In this document: positions 1 through 4,793 of the stretch, in pieces | Numbering within the stretch: position 1 is the stretch's first letter | How the letters are laid out: every line of letters begins with the position of its first letter | Assembly: GCA_021732895.1 (NCBI GenBank) | Contig: JAKFWE010000151.1 | Span: 1 to 7,627, forward strand | Source of the DNA: Allobosea sp. | GTDB lineage: Bacteria; Pseudomonadota; Alphaproteobacteria; Rhizobiales; Beijerinckiaceae | Length of the DNA stretch: 7,627 nt | Reading direction: 5' to 3' | Position numbers and translations under genes: made by a program | Notes under the pieces: model-generated | The model's database searches: none | Seen by the model: only the letters and a program-made list of their open reading frames with translations | Told to the model about the DNA's origin: nothing

Positions 1-27
1 GCTGTTCGCCTGTCTGAAGACAACACC

Positions 28-33
28 GAAGGA
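28..33 (+). promoter_or_regulatory. Ribosome-binding site that fixes the secY start
   Basis: GAAGGA lies 8 bases before the ATG at 42 but only 2 bases before the in-frame GTG at 36, so it supports ATG 42. Bases 1-27 upstream are too short to assign. In other genomes rplO precedes secY, but I cannot recognise its end here. Confidence 0.75.
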
Positions 34-41
34 CCGTGCCC

Positions 42-1379
42 ATGGCATCGGCTGCTGAACAGCTTGCGGCAAACATCAGTTTCGGCGCCTTCGCCAAGGC
101 CGACGAACTGAAGAAGCGGATCTGGTTCACGCTCGGTGCGCTGGTGATCTGCCGGCTCGGCACCTACATCCCGCTGCCGGGCATGAATCCGGAGGCCGTG
201 GCCGACCTGTTCCGGCAGTCGCAATCGGGCGTGCTCGGCCTGTTCAACATGTTCTCGGGCGGCGCCGTCGGCCGGCTCGCGATCTTCGCGCTCAACATCA
301 TGCCGTACATCTCGGCCTCGATCATCATCCAGCTCCTGTCGAGCGTGGTGCCCACCTTCGAGGCGCTGAAGAAAGAGGGCGAGCAGGGCCGCAAGGTCCT
401 GAACCAGTACACCCGTTACCTGACGCTGTTCCTGGCGATCTTCCAGGCCTACGGCATCGCCGTCGGCCTGCAGGGCTCGGGCAATCTGGTTGCGGAGCCT
501 GGCCCGTTCTTCCTGCTTTCGACCACGATAACGCTGGTCGGCGGCACGATGTTCCTGCTCTGGCTCGGCGAGCAGATCACCAGCCGCGGCATTGGCAACG
601 GCACCTCGATGATCATCTTCGCCGGCATCATCGCGGAGTTTCCGGCCCAGCTCGCGCAGACGCTCGAACTCGGCCGCCAGGGCGCGATCTCGACCGGGCT
701 TCTGCTGCTGATCCTGGTGATGGCGATCTGCGTCATCGCCTTCGTGGTGTTCATGGAGCGGGCGCAGCGACGGCTCCTGATCAACTATCCCAAGCGCCAG
801 GTCGGCAACCGGATGTATGAGGGGCAGACCTCCTTCCTGCCGCTGAAGCTCAACACCGCAGGCGTGATTCCGCCGATCTTCGCCTCGTCGCTGCTGCTGC
901 TGCCGACGACGATCGCGAGTTTTTCGCAGGCTTCGGGCGGCACCGGCATCCTCTCGGTGATCGCGACCTATCTCGCCCATGGCCGGCCGCTGTTCATGTT
1001 CCTCTATGCGGCGCTGATCATCTTCTTCTGCTTCTTCTACACCGCGATCGTGTTCAACCCGGTCGAGACGGCCGACAATCTCAAGAAGCATGGCGGCTTC
1101 ATGCCCGGCATCCGCCCCGGCGAGCGCACGGCCGAGCATATCGACCGGGTGCTGACGCGGATCACCGTGCTCGGCGCCGGCTATTTGACTATCGTCTGCC
1201 TTATCCCGGAATTCATGATCACCTATGCCCAGATTCCGATCATCCTGCTCGGCGGCACCTCGCTGCTGATCGTGGTGACGACGACGATGGACACCGTGGC
1301 GCAAGTCCATGGACATCTGCTGGCCCATCAATACGAGGGGCTGGTGAAGAAGGCGAAACTGCGAGGGGCGAAACGCTGA
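42..1379 (+). CDS. secY: SecY, protein translocase channel subunit
   Basis: SecY is the ten-helix inner-membrane pore of the Sec translocon. With SecE and SecG it passes unfolded proteins to the periplasm, driven by SecA, or inserts membrane proteins co-translationally. The product is 445 residues, a normal length. Visible family marks are the plug region (about 63-79), the GGAVGRLAIFALNIMPYISA stretch into helix 2 (73-92), GEQITSRGIGNGTS (177-190), the long cytoplasmic segment INYPKRQVGNRMYEGQ (247-262), and the C5 loop with GIRPGERTAEH (356-366). R358 there matches the R357 of E. coli SecY needed for SecA-driven export. The C-terminus is basic (KKAKLRGAKR). The start at ATG 42 is chosen on ribosome-binding-site spacing; GTG 36 would add two residues. 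adk begins 16 bases after the stop, implying cotranscription. Confidence 0.97.
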   Translation: MASAAEQLAANISFGAFAKADELKKRIWFTLGALVICRLGTYIPLPGMNPEAVADLFRQSQSGVLGLFNMFSGGAVGRLAIFALNIMPYISASIIIQLLSSVVPTFEALKKEGEQGRKVLNQYTRYLTLFLAIFQAYGIAVGLQGSGNLVAEPGPFFLLSTTITLVGGTMFLLWLGEQITSRGIGNGTSMIIFAGIIAEFPAQLAQTLELGRQGAISTGLLLLILVMAICVIAFVVFMERAQRRLLINYPKRQVGNRMYEGQTSFLPLKLNTAGVIPPIFASSLLLLPTTIASFSQASGGTGILSVIATYLAHGRPLFMFLYAALIIFFCFFYTAIVFNPVETADNLKKHGGFMPGIRPGERTAEHIDRVLTRITVLGAGYLTIVCLIPEFMITYAQIPIILLGGTSLLIVVTTTMDTVAQVHGHLLAHQYEGLVKKAKLRGAKR

Positions 1380-1405
1380 TGCGACCGATCGATTCATGCG
1401 GCTGA
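1379..1405 (+). other. Possible 8-codon coupling ORF between secY and adk
   Basis: The secY stop overlaps an ATG (TGATG at 1377-1381). That ATG opens eight codons (M-R-P-I-D-S-C-G) and stops at 1403-1405, inside the first codons of adk in another frame. GAGGGG (1363-1368) lies 10 bases before this ATG, whereas the adk ATG at 1396 has no purine-rich motif of its own. The reading frame is seen directly. That ribosomes use it to reach adk is inference, and chance occurrence is quite possible. Confidence 0.25.
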
Positions 1406-1980
1406 TCTTTCTGGGACCCCCGGGAGCGGGGAAGGGCACTCAGGCGGCGCGCATCGTCGCGAGGCACGGCATTCCGCAGCTTTCGACCGGCGACATGCTG
1501 CGCGCCGCGGTCGCGGCCGGCACGCCGGTCGGCCTGAAGGCCAAGGCCGTCATGGAGTCCGGCGCGCTGGTCTCGGACGAGATCGTCATTGGCATCGTCG
1601 CGGACCGCATCGAGGAGCCGGACGCCAGGAAGGGCTTCATTCTCGACGGTTTTCCGCGCACGCTGGCCCAGGCCGAAGCGCTCGACGCTATGCTCGCCTC
1701 GAAGGGCTTGAGCCTCGACACGGTGCTGGAGCTCAAGGTCGATCAGAGCAAGCTGGTCGATCGCATCGTCAGGCGCGCCGAGGAGGCGAAGGCCGCCGGC
1801 CAGCCGGTGCGCAAGGACGACGATCCGGCGGTGTTCACGACGAGGCTGGAGGCCTACAACCGCGACACGGCCGTCGTCTCGCCCTATTACGCCGGACGCG
1901 GCCAGCTCATCGAGATCGACGGCATGCGGCCGATCGACGAGGTGACGGCGGCGATCGAGAAGGCGCTGGCTGGCGGCTGA
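1396..1980 (+). CDS. adk: Adenylate kinase, short-LID type
   Basis: Cytoplasmic adenylate kinase catalyses ATP + AMP = 2 ADP and keeps the adenylate pool balanced. The protein is 194 residues. The P-loop is GPPGAGKGTQ (7-16) with K13 as the phosphate-binding lysine. The AMP-binding stretch STGDMLRAAV lies at 30-39, and FILDGFPRT (81-89) carries the conserved Asp-Gly-Phe-Pro-Arg. The LID is brief: RIVRRAEE (123-130) runs quickly into DDDPAVFTTRLEAYNRDT, with none of the zinc-binding cysteines or the longer LID insert of the 214-residue E. coli type. Short-LID enzymes are common in alphaproteobacteria. ATG 1396 is the only sensible start, since no in-frame start codon lies between the upstream in-frame stop (1345-1347) and 1396. 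It lacks an obvious Shine-Dalgarno motif, which suggests coupling to secY translation. The secY-adk pairing is a standard spc-cluster arrangement. Confidence 0.97.
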   Translation: MRLIFLGPPGAGKGTQAARIVARHGIPQLSTGDMLRAAVAAGTPVGLKAKAVMESGALVSDEIVIGIVADRIEEPDARKGFILDGFPRTLAQAEALDAMLASKGLSLDTVLELKVDQSKLVDRIVRRAEEAKAAGQPVRKDDDPAVFTTRLEAYNRDTAVVSPYYAGRGQLIEIDGMRPIDEVTAAIEKALAGG

Positions 1981-2001
1981 GCGTTCGCGCCTGTCAGCGG
2001 G

Positions 2002-2030
2002 TTGACTCGGCGCCGGTAAAGCCCTAACGC
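2002..2030 (+). promoter_or_regulatory. Candidate housekeeping promoter for rpsM-rplQ
   Basis: TTGACT (2002-2007) matches five of six bases of the -35 consensus. A 17-base spacer leads to TAACGC (2025-2030), a weak -10 with the TA start kept; alphaproteobacterial -10 boxes are often degenerate after the first bases. Transcription would begin near 2037, placing the whole structured leader (2053-2193) in the 5' UTR. It sits in the only sizeable gap of the ribosomal gene series. The motif is seen by eye; activity is inferred. Confidence 0.45.
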
Positions 2031-2052
2031 ACGGCGATCCGGTTTCATGTGA

Positions 2053-2193
2053 GCGATGCCGACGCCTTCGTCAGAAGGGCCGGCGTCGCATTCTCGCGTG
2101 GAACCTGTTCAACGCCTCGCATGGGCCGGCCTCCACCGGCGCGAGGTCATTTTCACCGCAGCGTCGCCATCGGGCGTCGCGGCCGACATGGAG
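2053..2193 (+). promoter_or_regulatory. Structured rpsM leader with anti-Shine-Dalgarno loop
   Basis: Two strong hairpins lie in this leader. Hairpin A pairs 2053-2061 (GCGATGCCG) with 2081-2089 (CGGCGTCGC), nine pairs including one G-U, continuing inside with 2065-2069 (CCTTC) against 2074-2078 (GAAGG) around a GTCA loop. Hairpin B pairs 2115-2120 (CCTCGC) with 2141-2146 (GCGAGG) and 2125-2129 (GCCGG) with 2136-2140 (CCGGC), with a 4-base left bulge and the six-base loop CCTCCA. The loop bases CTCCA (2131-2135) are the exact complement of TGGAG (2189-2193), the ribosome-binding site of rpsM, so a pseudoknot could hide it. In E. coli, S4 represses rpsM through a leader pseudoknot. Homology to that element is not implied, and the ligand here is unknown. 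Confidence 0.5.
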
Positions 2194-2201
2194 AGAAGAC
2201 C

Positions 2202-2570
2202 ATGGCTCGTATCGCGGGCGTCAATATTCCCACCGGCAAGCGCGTCGTCATCGGCTTGCAGTATATCCACGGCATCGGGGCGTCCAAGGCCCAGGAAATC
2301 TGCACCAAGGTCGGCATCGCCGCCGAGCGCCGCGTCAACCAGTTGACCGACGCAGAGGTTCTCCAGATCCGCGAGACGATCGACCGCGACTACCTCGTCG
2401 AGGGCGACCTGCGTCGCGAGGTCTCGATGAACATCAAGCGCCTGATGGATCTCGGCTGCTATCGCGGCCTGCGCCATCGCCGCTCGCTGCCCGTCCGCGG
2501 CCAGCGCACGCACACCAATGCGCGCACCCGCAAGGGCAAGTCCAAGCCGATCGCCGGCAAGAAGAAGTGA
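2202..2570 (+). CDS. rpsM: 30S ribosomal protein S13
   Basis: S13 sits in the head of the small subunit, contacts the P-site tRNA and forms intersubunit bridges with L5 and L31. The product is 122 residues, within the usual 118-125. It opens with MARIAGVNIPTGKRV and the helix-two-turn-helix segment YIHGIGASKAQEI (21-33). The signature core is LGCYRGLRHRRSLPVRGQRT (84-103), followed by the basic tail HTNARTRKGKSKPIAGKKK that reaches toward tRNA. ATG 2202 is chosen because the family begins MARIAG and because GGAG (2190-2193) lies 8 bases upstream. A longer in-frame reading from 2049 would add 51 unrelated residues and is rejected. It probably has its own promoter and a regulated leader upstream, and is followed by a heptamer palindrome. 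Confidence 0.98.
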   Translation: MARIAGVNIPTGKRVVIGLQYIHGIGASKAQEICTKVGIAAERRVNQLTDAEVLQIRETIDRDYLVEGDLRREVSMNIKRLMDLGCYRGLRHRRSLPVRGQRTHTNARTRKGKSKPIAGKKK

Positions 2571-2578
2571 TCTCGGGC

Positions 2579-2639
2579 GAATAGCCAGTGGCGAATGGCG
2601 AGTGGAGTTCATCCATTCGCCACTCGCCATTCACCGTTC
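2579..2639 (+). repeat. Heptamer palindrome, copy 1 (rpsM-rpsK gap)
   Basis: Four in-phase 7-base units run 2579-2606: GAATAGC, CAGTGGC, GAATGGC, GAGTGGA. After 5 bases, four inverted units run 2612-2639: TCCATTC, GCCACTC, GCCATTC, ACCGTTC. The RNA can fold in register with a 5-base loop and some mismatches, or slipped by one unit to give a perfect 13-bp stem (2593-2605 with 2620-2632) and a 14-base loop. It begins 8 bases after the rpsM stop. No T-run follows, so it is not an intrinsic terminator. A related element lies at 4199-4258. REP-like roles in mRNA stability are possible by analogy only. Confidence 0.85.
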
Positions 2640-2695
2640 GCCTCTCTGCTCCCCAGCGCCTGGAATGACGGGCGCGCTCGAAGGATGAAAGACCC

Positions 2696-3085
2696 ATGGC
2701 CAAGGAAGCCCAGCGCGTTCGCCGCCGCGAACGCAAGAACATCGTCTCCGGCGTCGCCCATGTGAACGCCTCGTTCAACAACACCATGATCACCATCACC
2801 GACGCCCAGGGCAACACGATCTCGTGGTCTTCGGCCGGCACGATGGGTTTCAAGGGCTCGCGCAAGTCGACCCCCTATGCCGCGCAGGTCGCGGCCGAGG
2901 ACGCCGCCCGCAAGGCCGCCGAGCACGGCATGCGCACGCTGGAAGTGGAGGTCACCGGTCCGGGTTCGGGGCGCGAGTCCGCCCTGCGCGCGCTTCAGGC
3001 CGCCGGCTTCACCGTGACCTCGATCCGCGACGTGACGCCGATCCCGCACAATGGCTGCCGGCCGCGCAAGCGCCGCCGCGTCTGA
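2696..3085 (+). CDS. rpsK: 30S ribosomal protein S11
   Basis: S11 lies on the platform of the 30S subunit with S6, S18 and S21, near the mRNA exit and the anti-Shine-Dalgarno end of 16S rRNA. The product is 129 residues, typical of the family. Marks include VNASFNNTMITITDAQGN (23-40), GTMGFKGSRKSTPYAAQ (48-64), the glycine-rich TGPGSGRESALRAL (87-100) and the highly conserved C-terminus DVTPIPHNGCRPRKRRRV (112-129). A basic N-terminus (KEAQRVRRRERKN) binds rRNA. The ATG at 2696 is preceded by GAAGGA (2680-2685). The 125-base gap to rpsM is filled mainly by a heptamer palindrome whose loop can pair with this ribosome-binding site, so rpsK translation may be set separately from rpsM. Confidence 0.98.
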   Translation: MAKEAQRVRRRERKNIVSGVAHVNASFNNTMITITDAQGNTISWSSAGTMGFKGSRKSTPYAAQVAAEDAARKAAEHGMRTLEVEVTGPGSGRESALRALQAAGFTVTSIRDVTPIPHNGCRPRKRRRV

Positions 3086-3115
3086 TACTTCGCGATGATA
3101 GCGAGGCGTCCGCAC

Positions 3116-3145
3116 CGGCGGGCGCCTGTCCGGGGCGGCCCGCCG
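3116..3145 (+). promoter_or_regulatory. Hairpin in the rpoA leader
   Basis: CGGCGGGC (3116-3123) pairs perfectly with GCCCGCCG (3138-3145), enclosing a 14-base loop. It lies 22 bases before the rpoA ribosome-binding site. Loop bases CCTG (3125-3128) are complementary to CAGG (3167-3170) at that site, but four pairs is weak. The segment is very GC-rich, so competing folds are likely. Confidence 0.35.
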
Positions 3146-3167
3146 CCGCCATTGAATTTGAAGCACC

Positions 3168-3172
3168 AGGAG
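3168..3172 (+). promoter_or_regulatory. Ribosome-binding site deciding the GTG start of rpoA
   Basis: AGGAG ends 7 bases before GTG 3180. Together with the family N-terminus (M-I-x-K-N-W-Q) it supports a GTG start; no ATG fits the alignment. Confidence 0.8.
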
Positions 3173-3179
3173 TGCGGCC

Positions 3180-4196
3180 GTGATCAGCAAGAACTGGCAG
3201 GATCTGTCAAAGCCCAACAAGCTCGAAATCAAGGTCGGCGACGACCCCAAGCGTCAGGCGACCGTCGTCGCGCGCCCGCTGGAGCGCGGCTTCGGCATGA
3301 CGCTCGGCAACGCGCTGCGCCGCGTGCTGCTCTCCTCGCTCCAGGGCGCAGCCGTCACCGCCGTCCAGATCGACGGCGTGCTGCATGAATTCTCCTCGAT
3401 CCCCGGCGTGCGCGAGGACGTCACCGACATCGTCCTCAACATCAAGGCGATCGCGGTCAAGATGCAGGGCGAAGGCCCCAAGCGCATGACCCTGCGCAAG
3501 ACCGGCCCCGGCACGGTCGTGGCCGGCGACATCAACACCGTCGGCGACGTCTCGATCCTCAACCCCGACCTCGTGCTGTGCACGCTGGACGAGGGCGCCG
3601 AGATCCGCATGGAGTTCACCGTCAACACCGGCAAGGGCTATGTGCCCTCCGAGCAGAACCGCCCGGAGGACGCGCCGATCGGCCTGATCCCGGTGGACAG
3701 CCTGTATTCGCCGGTCAAGAAAGTGTCCTACCGCGTCGAGAACACCCGCGAGGGCCAGAATCTCGACCGCGACATGCTGACCATGCAGATCGAGACCAAC
3801 GGCTCTGTGTCGCCCGAGGATGCGCTGGCGCTCGCCGCCCGCATCCTGCAGGACCAGCTCGCCGTCTTCATCACCTTCGAGGAGCCGCGCAAGGAAGAGG
3901 CCGTCTCGACCGCGCCGCAGCTGCCCTTCAACCCGGCGCTGCTCAAGAAGGTCGACGAGCTCGAACTCTCGGTGCGTTCGGCCAACTGCCTGAAGAACGA
4001 CAACATCGTCTATATCGGCGACCTGATCCAGAAGTCGGAGGGCGAGATGCTGCGCACCCCGAACTTCGGCCGCAAGTCGCTGAACGAGATCAAGGAAGTG
4101 CTCGCCACCATGGGCCTCCACCTCGGCATGGACGTCACCGGCTGGCCGCCGGAGAACATCGAGGAGCTCGCGAAGCGCTTCGAGGAGCACTATTGA
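3180..4196 (+). CDS. rpoA: RNA polymerase alpha subunit
   Basis: RpoA dimerises to scaffold RNA polymerase assembly, and its C-terminal domain contacts UP elements and activators. The product is 338 residues, the normal alphaproteobacterial length. The N-terminal domain (1 to about 235) includes ERGFGMTLGNALRRVLLSS (35-53), the assembly and dimer interface. A linker follows, then the C-terminal domain (about 250-338). All residues matching the E. coli DNA-contact set are present: R266, N269, C270 in LELSVRSANC, and G297, K299, S300, E303 in FGRKSLNEIKE. The start is GTG 3180. The gene follows rpsK by 94 bases and is followed after two bases by a heptamer palindrome. Nothing suggests truncation or a fused domain. 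Confidence 0.98.
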   Translation: MISKNWQDLSKPNKLEIKVGDDPKRQATVVARPLERGFGMTLGNALRRVLLSSLQGAAVTAVQIDGVLHEFSSIPGVREDVTDIVLNIKAIAVKMQGEGPKRMTLRKTGPGTVVAGDINTVGDVSILNPDLVLCTLDEGAEIRMEFTVNTGKGYVPSEQNRPEDAPIGLIPVDSLYSPVKKVSYRVENTREGQNLDRDMLTMQIETNGSVSPEDALALAARILQDQLAVFITFEEPRKEEAVSTAPQLPFNPALLKKVDELELSVRSANCLKNDNIVYIGDLIQKSEGEMLRTPNFGRKSLNEIKEVLATMGLHLGMDVTGWPPENIEELAKRFEEHY

Positions 4197-4198
4197 GC

Positions 4199-4258
4199 GA
4201 ATGGCGAAATGGCGAGTGGCGAATGATCTTGCTCCTCGCCATTCGCCACTCGCCATTC
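4199..4258 (+). repeat. Heptamer palindrome, copy 2 (rpoA-rplQ gap)
   Basis: Forward units are GAATGGC (4199-4205), GAAATGGC with one extra A (4206-4213), GAGTGGC (4214-4220) and a decayed GAATGAT (4221-4227). After 3 bases come inverted units: a decayed GCTCCTC (4231-4237), then GCCATTC, GCCACTC and GCCATTC to 4258. The best stem is 17 perfect pairs (4209-4225 with 4240-4256), plus A4208-T4257 and, past a bulged A4207, four more pairs out to 4203/4261. The loop is 14 bases, the same as in the slipped fold of copy 1. It starts 2 bases after the rpoA stop. There is no T-run, so it is not an intrinsic terminator. Confidence 0.88.
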
Positions 4259-4274
4259 GCCCCCATCACAACGA

Positions 4275-4301
4275 ACGGTCGTACCGTGGCACGGCGACCG
4301 T
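4275..4301 (+). promoter_or_regulatory. Compact hairpin just upstream of rplQ
   Basis: ACGGTCG (4275-4281) pairs with CGACCGT (4295-4301). After a TA bulge, CCGT (4284-4287) pairs with ACGG (4291-4294) around a GGC loop, giving 11 pairs in 27 bases. It ends 9 bases before the rplQ ribosome-binding site GGAG (4311-4314). No T-run follows. A role in rplQ expression is inferred from position only. Confidence 0.5.
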
Positions 4302-4321
4302 AAAATCAATGGAGAGCCATA

Positions 4322-4738
4322 ATGCGTCACGGTTTCCGCGGTCGTCGATTCAACCGCTCGGCGGAGCATCGCAAGGCGATGTTCGCCAACATGTCCCAGG
4401 CCCTGATCAAGCACGAGCAGATCACCACGACGCTGCCGAAGGCGAAGGATCTGCGTCCGGTCGTCGAGAAGCTGGTGACGCTCGCCAAGCGCGGCGACCT
4501 GCACGCGCGGCGCCAGGCGATCGCGCAGATCAAGGACGCCGCGATCGTCGGCAAGCTCTTCGCGACGCTCGGCCCGCGCTACAAGGCGCGCAATGGCGGC
4601 TATCTGCGCATCATGAAGGCCGGCTTCCGCTTCGGCGACAACGCGCCGATGGCGGTGATCGAGTTCGTCGATCGCGACGTCGACGCCAAGGGGCTGGATT
4701 CCGGCCCGGTCTTCGCGGCGGATGACGAGGCGGCCTGA
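4322..4738 (+). CDS. rplQ: 50S ribosomal protein L17
   Basis: L17 binds 23S rRNA near the polypeptide exit region of the large subunit. The product is 138 residues. The conserved bacterial core is present: MRHGFRGRRFNRSAEHRKAM (1-20), then FANMSQALIKHEQITTTLPK (21-40), AKDLRPVVEKLVTLAKRGDL (41-60), and GPRYKARNGGYLRIMKAGFR (84-103) into the GFRFGDNAPMAVIEFVDR segment. An acidic tail of about 20 residues (DAKGLDSGPVFAADDEAA) extends past the core, as in many alphaproteobacterial L17 proteins. The start ATG 4322 has GGAG (4311-4314) 7 bases upstream. It is the last gene of the ribosomal series; a strong intrinsic terminator follows. Confidence 0.98.
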   Translation: MRHGFRGRRFNRSAEHRKAMFANMSQALIKHEQITTTLPKAKDLRPVVEKLVTLAKRGDLHARRQAIAQIKDAAIVGKLFATLGPRYKARNGGYLRIMKAGFRFGDNAPMAVIEFVDRDVDAKGLDSGPVFAADDEAA

Positions 4739-4741
4739 GGG

Positions 4742-4757
4742 GCTCGATCGATCGAGC
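4742..4757. repeat. Perfect 16-base palindrome after rplQ
   Basis: GCTCGATCGATCGAGC is fully self-complementary and begins 3 bases after the rplQ stop. As RNA it could form a short hairpin ahead of the terminator; as DNA it could be a protein site. It contains overlapping GATC and TCGA words, so chance in a GC-rich genome is plausible. Confidence 0.5.
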
Positions 4758-4762
4758 GTTTG

Positions 4763-4793
4763 AAAGGGGCGGTCTTCGAGCCGCCCCTTTTTT
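4763..4793 (+). terminator. Intrinsic terminator ending the ribosomal operon
   Basis: AAAGGGGCGG (4763-4772) pairs perfectly with CCGCCCCTTT (4781-4790) around the loop TCTTCGAG. The arm leads into six T residues (4788-4793) and more T-rich bases. It lies 24 bases after the rplQ stop and should separate the ribosomal series from the receptor gene downstream. Confidence 0.93.

Noticed and set aside
36..41. GTG 36 as secY start
   Set aside because: GAAGGA would lie only 2 bases away; ATG 42 has proper spacing and a typical SecY N-terminus.
2049..2201. 51-residue N-terminal extension of S13 from GTG 2049
   Set aside because: S13 begins MARIAG in the family. The ribosome-binding site fits ATG 2202, and the extension runs through the structured leader.
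3207..4256. 349-codon open frame antisense to rpoA
   Set aside because: It lies almost wholly opposite an unmistakable rpoA. It is rich in Ala, Arg, Asp, Gly and Val as expected from the complement of GC-rich third-position-biased codons, and has no family motif.
4203..4261. Heptamer palindromes as intrinsic terminators
   Set aside because: No T-run follows either copy, and termination would silence essential genes downstream; the true terminator is at 4763-4793.
4201..4725. Forward frame starting inside heptamer copy 2 and overlapping rplQ
   Set aside because: Out of frame with rplQ, starts in repeat sequence (MAKWRVAND) and continues as arginine-rich shadow translation.
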